DNA from: Channa striata | Taxonomy: Eukaryota; Chordata; Actinopteri; Anabantiformes; Channidae | NCBI GenBank assembly: GCA_033026295.1 | Contig: CM065188.1 | Coordinates: 2,666,001 to 2,730,000 of the forward strand | DNA: 64,000 nt | Direction: 5' to 3' | In this document: positions 1-14,600 of the stretch, piece after piece | Layout of the letters: every line of letters starts with the position of its first letter | Position numbering within the stretch: position 1 is the first letter of the stretch | Made by a program: the position numbers and the translations under genes | Notes under the pieces: generated by a model | Seen by the model: only the letters and a program-made list of their open reading frames with translations | The model's database searches: none | Told to the model about the DNA's origin: nothing

Positions 1-3000
1 TTGCTCTAAGGCGGTTTGGTTCAAACCATTGATCTTTTGCTCAAGGAGCTGCAAATGACACCGGGCAGTTGCGGAAACTGGTTCTGATGGGTCATTACGA
101 GTACAGAAAAGGAGCAGTGTTCCTCTGTTTTGTTGTGTTACTTCTGCTGCAGTAGAGAAGAGACATATTTTTATCCAAAATGTGGCAAACAAAAAAACCA
201 AAGACTGGTTCTTTTTTCTTTGCCCCACCAGCCTTGAATGAAGGTTTGTAAAATGCTCTGGTGTGTTGCTGAGGGCTCATTTGTCAGCACCAGAGTTGGT
301 TGCTTCACACCATTAACATTAGTGTGATGGAGATGGGGAACGTCTTCACAAAATCCTCCACCATCATCTAGCAAAGCTCATTATCAAGTGACTGAAATCC
401 ACTCCGATGTTTGCTTTTTACTGTTCTGAAGATGAACAGCAGAATAACTTTAGCATAGGGCTGTATGTGTTGGTTTTGCTTTCTGCCTTTTTCCATTCTG
501 TCAGTGTTATTACAACAATCTGTTTTTGCCTTGAATCATAGAAGATTTAGAACTTTTAAAGAATGAATTGTCATTCTTCCGGCGATTTTTTTTTTTTTTT
601 TACCCACTCCTATACACAATATCACTTAAACAATTATGTGTTTGGCTCTTTGTTTTAGTTTTTGTGCCAAGCTAAGCTAAGTGATCATAAAAGCCTTTCT
701 AGTTTTCCTACAAAATATGCTTTGCAAGATTTTTGATTTTTGCATTTTTCTAAATCATTATTCTACCTGTAGTGCTGATATCAAGTTGTGAAAGTAGCTG
801 TTGGCTAGAGTTAATTGCATTCCCTCTTTATCAGGAACTCCTTACTGCAGGTAGTTACTAGTGGGGTAGTAGTATTCGTGTAAGAGAAGAATTGAGTTAC
901 TCATTTAGACTTCCGGGTCACTAACCCCCCAAACATATTTGGCCTAATTGCAGTGTCATACTGCCAAGGTGGGTAAACCTGAGGATAGAATGCAGCACGG
1001 AGACACCCCAGGGTCACTGCAGAGGAGGTGCTGGTGTCAGCAGAACTGAGGGAAAGAGACAGGTAAAGATATGTGGGGGCAGCTGAGGCCATGGCAGAAT
1101 CTAACTTTAGCATTGACTCCGTCAGCTCAAAATACGACTGTCCACTCTCACATTTCACATAACAGCTGTTTTTCTGCCATGCTGCTTCCAGCAATCGAGC
1201 AAATGGCGATTAAAAACTAGCTATGAGCCAGCCACTGTGTGTTGACACACAGGAAATTAGATGAACAGTAGTAACAAAATACTGTGAGGTGAGATGATCG
1301 GGATATGGCAGTTTTATGGGCAACTTATGGGCAACTAAACTAAAACACAGAGTCAAAAGCCAGTGTGTACCCCTCAGATCCCGTGTCCCTTTCTCTGCTC
1401 ATTTAAAGTCAAAGCCAATATTTTTTATGTTCTGCTTTATATTTTCTGTGCCATATTTTTGGGTGCCATGCTTATGGACCTTGATAAAGGATCGATCAGG
1501 TGTTAGTTTCACTGGGGAGAGCCTGAAAAGAATGACTACACCGCATGCTGTATTCTTAAGTTCCTGCATAAAGATCTGTGTGAGTGATTGTGACTTAAAA
1601 GAATGTGTGTATTGTGTGAATTTAAAAGATTTATCTACTATTTTGCTACGCTCTCTAGACTGCTAGTCTTCCCCAAAGGTATGTCTCTAACCTCTTGATG
1701 TCCCTCCTCCTGCATCTCTCACTGCCTGCCTATCTGTATGTCTTCCTTCCTTCCTGCGTTTCTGCTATAGAGACGTTACCCCACCATCACACAGGCTCTG
1801 TGAGGCCTCTGCTGTCTTTTTGATCGACAGCTCCCTCCCCCTGCCAGTGGGCAGAACAGTGGGAGGTAGACCTTTCATTAATCTTCTGTTATGAGTCATT
1901 CATACGTTCAGATTTCAAATCTTATCAAAGCACTGTGTAGACACATACTGTATTTGTTTTTAGTACACGTTTTTTTTTGATACACAAAATAAAAGTTGGT
2001 CTTTAAATTAATTTGAATGCCCAGTCTAAAATCAGGCTAAAATCCAGATATATTTGCCGACAATAAAACATTTCTACAAAAAGCTAAAACTGTTCTGTAT
2101 TTGTTTTGTTTTTTTGAGTGATTTTTTTTTTTTTTTTTTATTTTTTTTTTTTTGGGAGATGTGATTTAAAAAAAAAATGAATGAATCAGTTGTACCTTGG
2201 ATTGTTGGTTAAAAGAAATGTTGCTTGATTTATAAGACAAAAATGAAAGGATCCGTGAAGTATTTTAGATAACCAGATCAGACTTTTATTCTTTATTATC
2301 AATACATTATTCCAACATTATTGGTAATGGTAATCAACTGTCATAAAGCTACAGTACATGGGCACATGTTTTAGAAGTTAGAATAGCGCATATTCCAAGC
2401 ATGAGTGTCCAACAAATAAATGGAGGCTTTGGAGTTCTCTTAATATTTTTTGGCGTACAATTCCATCCTTCTGTGGTTTTCAACAGAAAGTACTTTTTTG
2501 CTGTATAATGATTGTGATTATTCTTGTGAAACTATGTGTTGTCAAGCAAATTCAACATATTACTTGAGCAGCAGAGCAGGCTTTGAGAGAAAGTTATGTT
2601 CTGCCAGTTTGCATGCACGAAACTCAGTGGCTTGTTGTGTATGTGTGTGTGCACTTTTCGCAGGAGAACCACTAAAAGAAGTAGGCTATAATTTTAGACT
2701 GACATGGAGATAATTGATTTTATTTGCACATTTTAAAGAGAAGTACTGTTTGATATGTCACAGTGCTCTAATATAGATTAGTGTCCGTTGCAGTTAGTGA
2801 AAAGTAAGCACACACACATTCAGTCCCTATGGCCCAGCATGCCTCTAATATTTTCCAGGAGCTGTCACTTAATCCAAGCCAAAGAAAATACAGGCTCCAA
2901 TGGAACACTTAGTCTCCCTTGCCCTTCTGGCTAGCTATACTGCGACTTTGACTTATGCCCAATGAAAACAGATTTCTGTAGAAAGACCCTGTGTCTTTTT

Positions 3001-3537
3001 CTGTCATACTTTTGGCCGTTACATTATCTACCTTTTCTTTTAATCCCTTGCTTTGGCAGTCACTCTCCATGTCTTTATCTCTTTTCCTTTAAGATATGCA
3101 CCTTTTTTTTTTTTTTTACGTCCCTTTTTGTACCCCTCTGGCCACCCTCTATCTTCTCCTTTTCAGTTCATGACCACGAGGCAAAGTGTTTCTCTTTAGA
3201 GCATGCCATGTTTTCTGTACAAAGTGATGATTGTGGATGGAAAAGTTTTTCCAGACACTGAGTGCACTTTTGCTCTGACTCACATGGATAAAGAAGAATG
3301 GGTTGAAGTCTATATTTGCTCTGTGTGTGTGTGCGTGTGTGTTTAATTGTGAATGTAATTGTGCATTTTTGTGTGAAATATGAACATCTCGGAGTGACTG
3401 TCTGAATGCCACAAATGTGTAAAGGGCCTATTGCATGTCGGTTAACAGCTTTAGAAAAGAAACAACGAAAGACATTACACATTTTAGCGAATCCTTCACG
3501 TTTAACTCAATACTCCCTCCCCTTTTTTTTTGCACAG
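1..3537. other. Region upstream of tnrc6c coding start: no gene seen
   Basis: AT-rich DNA with poly-T runs (586-601 and 2119-2153) and a short GT-rich run near 3321-3343. I find no exon with homology. It is probably an upstream intron of tnrc6c, because the exon at 3538 begins with an acceptor and so needs a 5' untranslated exon further upstream. Confidence 0.5.
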
Positions 3538-3638
3538 CTGAGAGAAGCTAGCAACAGAAGAAAGAGAACCATTTGATGGAAGAAAAGAAAAAGAAAAAAC
3601 AAGAAGAAAAGACCAAGAAGGACGTTACTCAGAAAAAG
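3538..3638 (+). CDS. tnrc6c: tnrc6c first coding exon (5'UTR plus 21 codons)
   Basis: The exon follows a pyrimidine-rich acceptor ending TTTGCACAG at 3537 and ends at a GTGAAG donor at 3639. The ATG at 3576 is chosen because an in-frame TAG sits at 3549-3551 in the same exon, and because the product MEEKKKKKQEEK is the basic start expected of long TNRC6 isoforms. Position +4 is G. Bases 3538-3575 are therefore 5'UTR, so at least one further untranslated exon must lie upstream, in this window or before it. Confidence 0.8.
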
Positions 3639-6600
3639 GTGAAGGCGAACGTTCAGAAACACACATTTATAAAAGCTGCGTATCCATTTTGAATCTAGTA
3701 ACAAGCACTTAAACTAGTAACTGTAAATAACTGTAGTTTTGTTTTGGTTATCAAAATTTATCTTTTTATATATAAATAGTTAGTTTAGTCAGGAAGCTTC
3801 CAATAAAGAAAGATTGGATCACTGTGCAAACAACACATGTTGAATGAGTGTTATCAGTTAGATTAAAACACTGTAGTTTTGTTTACAGTTATGAATGAAC
3901 TATGAACACATTTTTTTGTAAGTTTTTAATTGTGTCTCTCTCTCCCTGCAGGCTGCTGATCAGAAACCCAAAGGTGAGACTGTCATTATAATGTAAACTA
4001 CATTCTTGATCTGTCTCATTTTCTAAAACATTTACACCAACTGTAAACACTCATCAACTCTGATTAACACTAAACCGTGAAGGCATACAGACAGAAAGAC
4101 ATTATTCACACATTATACACACATAGCATTTAGCATTTTTGAACACAGATGGACACACGGAGACATGGACAATTATGCTATTTGAATGTGTTTCCCAGGC
4201 ATGCACACACACACACACAATAACAGTGGTGGGTAAGCCAGAGTGATGCAGAGTGATGCAAAGGGATGCTTAGTACATCCACCACACCAGCCAGTGAAGT
4301 GTGAGGGCATCCAGACAGCACACGGAGGGTGGTGGGGTTTGGGGGGACGGAGTGAAGGCGGAAGGAATGGAGTTCAACTAAAATAGTGAGAGAGTGGGGA
4401 TGAAAAACAGGGCACTGACGTCCTGTCTGTACTCTCTTAGGAAGCCGAAATAGAGTGTGTGCATGTGTGTCTCTGAGTGTGAGTTGCCATAAACTGCTGT
4501 ATTCCATTGAAACGTTCATGTGACACCCGGTGGTACCTCTGTTCTTAGCAGTTTCCATTGAAGGCTATAGAGAATTTGAGCACAGTTGCTGGCTTTAAAT
4601 CTTGCTGTTGTATTTGTTGGCGCTCATGCTCATGTTCTCTGCCTCAGTTTGAGCAGCAGCTTGCTCATTTGGGTGGAACTGTTGGGCTCAGCAAAGGTCA
4701 TCACAGTTTGCCTTGAGCTCTGGCCTGTGTACTTAATTACCATCCATGTGTTTCACTGCCCTGTCTGTGAGCTTGGCCTGTTCACCACGTTCGTGCACGA
4801 TGCTAGTTGCTTCTCATTCGAAAGAATACTGAAATGCTATCATTCTTATCCTTGTGTAGTAAGATGATGAGATTTTTTTTTCACGGCATTTGTAAGTGCA
4901 GCGCTATAGTGTTTATATATAAAAATTATGATAAAGCAACAGAGCAAAATGGCACAAGCAGAATTTATTGTCTGCAGCTATTGTGCCTTTTACAAACATG
5001 GCATTAGCTGCTAAACACCTTTATATGAGGAGGTGGGGTTTAAGTGCCCTTCTCAATTGTATGTTAGTCATTGTTATTGATTCCTTCTTTGCCTCCATCC
5101 AAATCCTACCCATAATGACATAACCAACTATTTATAATGACTAAAAATAACATGAAGCCATGTAGGAGTTGTTTGCATTTGAGAAATGTATATTTTTACA
5201 CAGAACTGGCACATTTGTGCTGCTGTAGACAGGTCCACAGTGCTCAACACGGTGTTAGACTGCAAACACTGCAAAGAGTGGTACAAGAATGTACATGTTG
5301 ATGCGTACGATCGTCCACGTGAAACATGTTCTAGCCTTAAACTGAGAATTTTTTGATACGTAAAGACGAATATTCTTTCACCTGTATCCACACTGTAGCC
5401 AAGTATTAGTCCAGTGACACATTTTTAACCAATTGTTAAAAACGAATTACTATCCAGTCAGAAAGGGAAATTTGAAAACTTTGAGAGGCCCACAGTTATG
5501 TGCACAGTTCAGAAAGCAAAGGAATGAAAGCACTGAAGAAAGAGGCTGTGGAACAGTGTGTTCTTAGGCCAAGTAAAAGCAAAAATGCAGGACGGAAAGG
5601 GAGGAAAGAAAGTAATGAAGCAGGGAGCGCTTTAGACGAGTGCCAAAAATGACCGTTGAGAGCCAATGACGGCGCTAATCCAGTAGGGGACTAATGGCAC
5701 GAACATTTATTTTATGGTATGTTTAACGAGAGATGGAGAGAAAGGGGCATAGAATGAGAAACTGATTGTGTGTATGTAGTGAGTACTCATGCAGACAGAA
5801 AGATAACGAAAGTAGGTGGAAAGAGACCCTGTTTGCAGACTAATTGTTCAGCCAGCCATCAGGACCTCTGAGTTTGCTCATAACCTCCCATCTGCAATGT
5901 CTTTTTAAAGGATGGTGGCATCATCTGGAATGAGTTGAGATTTCATGCGAGACACTAAATAATAGAGGTGTGTGTATATGCAGGAAGGAAGAAAATCAGT
6001 ATGCAGTGGTGATTTGTGTCTTTCCATCCATGTCAGTGAATTCTGCCTTCCTTATACACTCTTAGAAATTCATAGACACATACACATGCACACTTCCTCC
6101 CCCCATCCTCATAGTCTCTTTCTGCTTTCCTCTCTGCAGGCCTCCTTAGTCCCAGGCATTTCAATTTGTTTGTGGTAATCGATCTCAGCCTGGCGCGTTC
6201 ATATGTATGAAAATGAGATAAAGCTTCAGTGCAGTGGAATTAACTTCTCTGCCCCCCATTAGAAATGAGGCTTCACAAACATAGGGTTCCAGGAGGCAGT
6301 GTCCCACTGCCCCAACCTCCCCCCTCCCCCCACCATCATCACCGCCAACATACACACACACACACACACACACAGGCTGGACTTGTGATGCAGGGCCCTC
6401 CTGTCTGCCCTTCCTCCCTCATGCTCCCTATTACCTCAGAGGGACGCTGATTATTCACCCCCAGCACACATGCAGCTTCATCACAGTCTCTGCCACCACT
6501 GCAATCACAATCACTCAGTTTGACTGCTACACATATCTACCAGCCTTGACAAAAACATGCACATTCCACAGCACACACACACACACATTGAAAACCATAC

Positions 6601-9600
6601 ATATCAATCAAGATGTGCACATGTATTCCTTCTTGTTCACGGCCATATTAAAGGCATGCACGCTCTTACCTATGGTAACCTGGAGCCTTTTAGTCGATTC
6701 TCCATTAGTATTTCACATTCTTATTATATTGTGGAACTGCAAAACAGCCAAGGAAATAATGTACTCTGTATACGAACACAAACAAATATTACTGAAGTTA
6801 TGAGTACATGTGGCCAAAGCAGGAAGTTACACAAGTGCAGTTCTTGAAACTGGTAGCTCGATGCGGGCTCAGAAATTAGCAGAAACACCACAGAGTGTAA
6901 TTTCCACACCCTGCAGTCTTCATTTTTGCTTGTCACACACTTTTCTCTGCTGAGAATGAGAAGGTTGGAGAACAAATGTAGTTCCTCTGACTGCTGTTCG
7001 TCCCTCACTTTCCTCCCTGCCTATGCCGCTTCTTCTGCCTGTTTCATTTTGCACTTGATATGCTCTCCCACTGCAACCACATCTGAGGAGAAGCATATTT
7101 ACACGGTGTCACCACGGTGATAACAGCATTATAGTTTTCAAAGTGGCGAGAGACGCATATAAACACCAGTGTGTCGTATTATTCTGTATTGGATTAATTT
7201 GCAATTTCACATGCTATTAATTGCGTCAACACTTTTAAAAGGAAATTTTATGAATTGCAATCTAATTAGAAGCTAATTTACTTTAGCATTCAGGCTGCTT
7301 TCCTCTTATGTTAAGCACATTTATAAACACTTGATGAATTAATATCGAATAGCTTGCGAATTACGTCCTGTGGATTTGTGACTGCCAAGCATAATTGTTT
7401 TTCCTCTACCCTCTGTGTGCTCACCCTGCATGCATGTCAAGTGCTGAAGGAGAGTGAGGGATGGGGGAGAGACAGGGGGCCAAGAGACAAAGGAAGCAAG
7501 AGGGTTTGCAAACTTAAACAATGCTTTCCTCTCTGTGTATTGATGTTGTATGATCACTCACAAGCTGCTGACAAGAAAGTCCATTCAGTGCCTGTTGCCC
7601 CTCCCCCATCATCTCTTCCTCCCCCAACAGTGAGCTGCTTTATGTGAAATATCAGGCACATTGAAAAGATGTTGCTCAACTGAGATGAATGACAGTTCAG
7701 CCTGTAATTTAAGAGCAAGGTGTTTGTGTATGTTTGTTAGTTAGGGTCTAAGGCTTTATGTATGTTTTCATAAGGGGCCTTTCTTCCCAATGGCAATTCC
7801 CATCGCCAAAATACATTTTCTGTAAATTCTACGTAATGTAGAATAATAATACTTTAAAGTATAGGTTAAATTGTAAAAGGTATGTGAAATTCAAATGGCT
7901 GTTTATGGGGATGGTGATTAATAAGGGCATCATTGACTACTGATTTATTTAGGCTTGGGTTAATGTTACTGTTAATTATAATTTGTAACATATTTTACAT
8001 TGTACCAAATAGTGATTATGATCCTGCTAAATGCTGCTAATGTTGGCTCAACACATATATAAATAAACAGAACTTCTTAGACCTTCATGGGCATTTGTTA
8101 CTGTTTAGTGCATGTTTACTGAAAACCAAATTCACTGAATTTTACTGACCACTATTAATTGGGGAAAAGGCAGGGACTGGGGCTCCATAGAATTTTCCGT
8201 TGCACTTGGCATCATGTTTCTCATTTCTGTCTCAGCTGCGAAAAGTGAAGATACGTTACATCAGGCTACATGTCTGTCAAACTCAAAGACATGTGTCTTT
8301 AGGCAGTTGTTACCCTCAGGCTTTGACCTTGGATGGAGGTTAAGCATGATCCTGTTAAAGCTTCTCACCCAGAGTGTACACTGGCTAATTTAAGGGTTAA
8401 ACACCAAAAATGGTTTCTTGGGGCAGCACACCCCCCCAATCAGGCAGGACAGGCAGAGCTAAGATGAGCAACTGAGAAGAGAGAGAGAGAGAGAGACAAG
8501 GGAGCAATGAGGGAGAGAGAAGCCGGGCATGAGAGTGGGTGGGAACGCTAATTAAAGAGCGAGTGTGGAAGAGGATGGGAATGGCAAGAGGTCACAGGAT
8601 GTACAGGGGTCACAAGAGGCAAATGAAGGTACGTTAGGCAACTGCCAGTTTCTATAGCAACGGCCCATTATACTAAGGGTGAGGGGTGAGATTTTTTTTC
8701 CCTTTATTTTGTGTTTGAGAAAGCAAGGTTGTGTTTTTCTCTACTAGGACAGACAGATGGGGTCTTAAAAAGACACACCCACTTGTGTGCATAAATGTAT
8801 AAATACATTTGGCTTTTTTGACTAAAAGGTTGCTTATTCTGTCGACACACTGTCATTTCTGTACGTCCAGAGCTGCAGCATCAGTCACACTATATGCTTG
8901 TTATTTAACTTATTAGAAATGTTTCATGGTAACTCACTACACAATGTTATACATTTTTTAATGTAAAATTGATTACCTCTGCTGTCTTCTATTATAATGA
9001 CCATTTATTTACTTATTCACAATTTCTAGTAACTAGATTTGGCTCTAACTTTTCCAGGTAAAAGACAGTATAAACTGTGAGGATGTAAGATCAAACCATT
9101 GATTAACTTAGTAACTACATCCATAACAGGGGAAGTCACAATCATGCTGAAATGACTTTGCGGAAAGAAATGAGATGTCTGATATTTAAAAAAGTCATGA
9201 ATTCATATTGTTGTCATTGGGTGCATTTCATGCACCTGAACCCATTTATTCCTGCCACTGTCTGAAGTTTTTGGCCCATTTATTGGACAAAAAAGAGGAT
9301 ACTTTTTCGAAACTTTGGCAAATCTAGTCAGTGTCTTGTTTTCATAAGCTAAAAAACATTGATGGCTTGAAAATCAATAAATATAAAAGAGTTATTAGTC
9401 TATGTAAATCCACTTAAAATCATGCTGCCCCCCTTTCCTCTCTGTCTTTGAACCTCCCCGTAAACATGGCTGCATAATAACATGGTTGCACAGACTGTAG
9501 ATACCAGTCACCATTGTTGGTACGACAACAGATCTTGCCCATAATGTGTTTTTCATGAATTGTCTGCTTTTCAAGTTTTTTTTTTCCATTTATGCTCACT

Positions 9601-10796
9601 TGCTCTGTTTTTTTTTTTCAGCCTTTTGCTCTTTCTGCCGCTCTCCCATTGTGTGTAATTAACCATTTAGTGTGAATAGCAGCTCTAATTAAAAGTTTGG
9701 TGCAAGGTTACAGAGCGCACCTCAGCTGGAGGGTTTAAAATCAATTGACACAAATGCTTATTTAATTGCCTTTCATTTTCAACTTTTTCAAATTTGGGTT
9801 TTCACAACATAGCGGTCTGTTGTCCTGCTGTAACTTAAATAGTGCTGTATTTACCACTATAAAAGTGTTAAAGGGCTATTTTCAGCAATCATTATTTAAA
9901 TATCCTGTCTCTTCTAATCAACACTGGTTTCTGATTTTTGTTAGACTGAAAGCTAATGATCACCTCAGCAGCTAGTGTGGTATTCGAGTGAAAAAGCTGA
10001 TTCTAAATCATTTGGTTTTTGTGGGTGTCATTGCCTTTTCTTGTGTGTAAGCAGCATACGTTTCACTTTTGTCATTTAAACTCATCCAAGGGGTTTCCCT
10101 GCCTTTCTACATTTTTGTATCCTTTGCAGTCATTTTTCTTTAACCCTCCACTTTCAAAGCACTTGCCCATTTATCATGGATAAAGAACACATCTCTCCTT
10201 TTCAAAATGAAAGACGTGTCTTGGTAAATGTATTTGGTAATGTATGTGTGTGGAGGGCCACAGGGTCTGTCTCTCTCACATATCTTTTTCTTTACATTCA
10301 GATTTTTGCTGTTTTATTTTCATGCATATGCTTGCAAAAATATACATAAACACACTCTCTCCTTCTTGGGTTGAACATTCTTTCTTTCTTTTATATGTAC
10401 TTTTAAAATATATATTATACCAAAGATTGTTATATATTACCTAGCTGGATAGCATTAAAGTAGCTACTTGATCATGGGAAATAATTTTAGCTTCTTGGCA
10501 AGCATAGAATGATTAACATGGCTGTGGCAAAGTGTTTTTAAACTTATGAGCTTGTGTTAAGGGAAATTTGTTATCTGGTTTGCACCATGGTTACATGCTT
10601 TTGTTACCATAATAACACAAACACAGGTTGTATAAGGTATGCTTGAGCAAGAGGAGTTATGTGCCTGTCTGTATTTGCCTCCTATTCTAGCCTACCAGGA
10701 GTAATAAAAGTGTCCTGACTTACTAACATCCATATAGATCTCTCTGATCAAAATTTGGCAGAAACAGCCCAGGTACTCAGGAAGTTCCCTTTAGTG

Positions 10797-10833
<37 letters not shown>

Positions 10834-11613
10834 AACTGCAAGATTAACAGATCATAAAGGAAGTTTGAGCAATGAGCTTTATCCTGTACTAACATCTGTC
10901 AGGTTCTGGATCATTGAAAAGTATTACGCTTACTTTTTTACTTTTTTTTTGTTTTCTTTTTTAAGCAAGAACTACAGCCCAGGACACATAACCATCAACT
11001 AAGTTTAAACGCTGAGTCCTTCAAAAGCTTTATGGACTATGTTGCTATAGATAAGTTCACTGCACAGAAGGAAGAGTAATACAATTTAATATATACACAC
11101 ACACACACACACACACACGTACAGGCACCACCCCACTTTCTTATTGGCCAATCCAGCGTCAGGCGGGCCGAGCTGAATTTAATCAGAGATGTGCGTCACT
11201 AGCTGCAGTTCCAAGCCTCCAGTCAGCCAGGGGGGGCAGTCCCTCTCCATTGCTCCCTCCCTGTCACTGCATGCGCATTTCACTAAAATCTCATTGGATG
11301 AAGAGGGGAGCAAACAACTGTGAAAGTGCCCCCTTCTTTCTATGTATCTAATGAGTTTTTTTGTTTTCTAGTAATTTACAGTTACCTGTTTGTGTCCCTT
11401 TGGATGTATGTCTGTCTGTATGTGGACATCAAGGAAGAGAGGAGACTATTATATTTTGCTTCTTGTGGACTTTTAAAAAGCGTCCGCTCTTTCTCTCTTA
11501 CCCCTCCTCAATGTGAGAGCAGTTTCAGCCATGTCTGCCTTGGGACTACAAAAAACATCTTCATCAACTATTTATCTTCCATTCGCCCATAGATCAAGCA
11601 ACTGTAATTCACA

Positions 11614-11644
<31 letters not shown>

Positions 11645-14600
11645 TATTAGGTCACCTCCTACCAGCTATTAGCAGCTCTTTCTGCGCTTTACACTAGGTG
11701 CTATACCAGAGCTACTTCAGTTTTGCTCTCCACCGAAACATGCAATCCTTCAGCCACAGACCCACACCAACATCCCCCTCAGATTTCTCAGAAGGAAATA
11801 TTGAGGAAGCTGCTCTCAGCGCGTCAGAGAGCAAAACCTCAGCCAAGCCAGTCTGTCTGTTTACTAGCAGTCTAATAGCACCTTTCAGGCTAACAGTCAA
11901 TTAGACAGCTGGTTGGTGCTGGAGCGTTAATGTTAAGGAAGTAGTGCTGCTGGTCAGGCCTCTATTAAATAAATGTAAGTAAGATTCCCCTGAGCAATGA
12001 TAACGTGTGTGTCAGTGAGAGCAAGAAACGAACCAGCGAAGAGTGTAACGGTGTCTCACTGAGTTTGTGTGTCTGTGTTCAGTCAGCAGAAAGAATCTGA
12101 CCTTTTCATAGAGTGCGCCTGGGCCAGTAACATATGTTCAGCAACAAGCTGCAGGAGGCAATTAACCTAAAGGGATAGTTCACACCAAAATAGGGTGCGC
12201 ACACATATTCCGTTAAATGTTTTTTTTTTTTTTTTACAAACACCTTCACGATCATCTGCTGACTGTCAGTTTTTCTACACAAGCAGGAGTCAGAATATCA
12301 TTAGTCACACTGTTGTTCTAGCACTGCATGTGCAGTTCATATAGGAATATTGTGACATTAAAAAAAAACTATTCAGTAAACAAGACTGTTTAGAAGAAAA
12401 TCATTTCAGCTAGTATTTTTAGTCACCCTATGTCCATTGCTACCCAGCCAATCATTTCTGCAATTAAAAGGAGCAATAGTGAGTTCACGCAGACATTAAT
12501 ATCTTGCTGCCTGCATGTGTCTTTTCTGTGTGTGTATGCTTGTGTGCCTGTGTATTGTATCCATCCAGTGCCAGAGCCTGCTCCCACTAAGCCCAGTCCC
12601 GGCCCACCCCACCACCTCCACCCTGCCAGCCCCACGCTGCCCCTCTCCTCCCCTTCTTCTTCTGGCAATGGCAAGCGTTCCTCCTCCAATAGCCAGCTCC
12701 CGACTCAGACTCCCCCTCAGCAGCAGTGCCAGTTGTCTTCTGCCAGTGTTCGCTACCCACCCAGAGAGGTGCCCCCGCGCTTCCGCCAGCAGGAGCACAA
12801 GCAGCTACTGAAGAGAGGCCAGCCACTGCCTGCAGGAGCTCTCAGCGCTCTCACCCTCTCCTCCTCCTCTTCCTCCTCTTCACCTTCATCATCTTACTCT
12901 TCTTCTTCTACAACTACCAGCAGCATTACCCCAAACTCTGCCACGTCCACTGCGGGCAAACGCCACCCAGGTTTGTGTCAATATACTGTGGTGCCAACAT
13001 GCACTGTAATAGTTTTTTGTTTTTATATTTGGCCTTTTGGGTGGTGGTTGTGTGCAATTTTCATCTTAAAACCTTTTTTTTTTTCCACTTTTGTGCATGC
13101 TAGTGACATTTTTAGTGAAAATTCATCTTTGAAGCTCAGTAAGCCATCTTTTTATTATAATATTCTGCTTCAGCATTAGCTCTTATTCGCCCTTGTTTTC
13201 AAAATGTTTTGTGGGACGCTACTCCAGTGATGTGTCAAGCTTCCTTTCAGTTGTATTTAGTTCACTTAGGCACAGATACAGTGGCATGCAAAACAGCATT
13301 TACATATTTACTGCATTGCCGACAAAATAAATTATGGTGATTATAATTGTATTTAAACTGTGTAGCTTGACTTCCTGCCATCTTAAAATAATGATGAGAC
13401 AGCTCCTATATTTTGTGGGTAGGCTGAACAAATTCAATCCAAATTAAAGACCCCAAGACTTGAGTCTCAGGTATTTTCTGTTGGCTGCTACATCTGCCTT
13501 TGCCTTTTTAATTTCCCAGGCATTATAAAAGTATTTTGATTGGTTTATTTTTGTCTCCCAAGTTTGAGCTCTGCTAGTTGTGCAAGACTGATCCTGGTGC
13601 TTCTAACACTGTCAGATACTTTTAAAGATGCCTTTTAGTATAAGCCAGAAGGACATGGTTGAGTTATTACAACTGCCCTCTTCACAGGAACATGCACATG
13701 CACATCTCAGTAGCCAGCGTTAGCCTTGTAATGATGTCACTGGTCACCACTGAAATCACTGATACTTAACCTGCCTTGGTGTGTATTGTGCATTGCTTTT
13801 TTCAGTGTTTGCAGTAGCTAACGCATTAAAAATCATGACTATGATTTTATTTATATGATATTACAGCTGTGTTTTTAGATGTGTTTTTTCACACATCTTT
13901 ATCTCTGCTTTTCGTGTTATCTTGGTCTCCTCCTTGAATTCGTCTGAAGGGTGTCTGTGTTTTTTCCTCTTTGTAAAACTTAATAATGCACACAGACACA
14001 TGAACGGTGGCACCTCACATCTTCTAACATGGCACATGATAAACTTTGAAGACATAGATGCAAGAATATCTCTGTGGCACACCATGCAATGTTTTAATGT
14101 TGAGGGCTTTGAGGAGTAGCTAGTATGAGCATCTGCTTGCATCTTTGCTCAGTTTTTCTTCTGCCTTTTTTTTTTTTCCTCTTTCATGAGTGCACTTTTT
14201 CTACTCTGTGCTGCATTTCCACATTTGTTCAGAGGCACTTGGTAAACAAATCTGCAGCAGCTGTGGTGCACCACCAGCAAGTTAGCAAAGCACAGGACAC
14301 TACATCACAGAGGCAACTGGACCTTGTGTACTTGATATGCTTGCTGTTCTACTTGGGTCTGTGTCACCGGTCAAATGAAATTCAACGCAGGTTTTATTTA
14401 AGTTGCCCAAAATCATAAACTTGCCTAAAGGGGCATTAGAGTCTGTACAGCAGACAGCACCCTCTGTCCTTTAACCCTTGAATTGTATACAGAAAATCTC
14501 CCAAACCCCATAAAAATTAAATTCTGCATATTCTGTGCAGTCATTTAGTTAATGATTAAATATGATAAATTACCCTTTTCTTTTGAAAACATTTAAATAT

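Larger units (their letters stand above)
3974..12568 (+). other. tnrc6c: tnrc6c intron 2 (8.6 kb)
   Basis: Long intron with no convincing coding exon. It holds CA/GT microsatellites at 6352-6374, 10801-10830 and 11095-11118, a CAG(9) run at 11617-11643, a CCAAT/GC-rich segment near 11.14-11.29 kb, a poly-T run near 12222-12235 and AT-rich stretches with many TAATTA-type motifs (7.16-7.34 and 9.65-9.78 kb). Confidence 0.75.

Noticed and set aside
4178..4558. A 126-codon minus-strand open frame
   Set aside because: It lies inside an intron, is driven partly by a CA run, and has no recognisable domain or splice context.
12971..13179. Continuation of the exon 3 open frame past 12970
   Set aside because: The sequence after the donor gives hydrophobic residues with no TNRC6 similarity; the GT donor and phase match to exon 4 mark the exon end.
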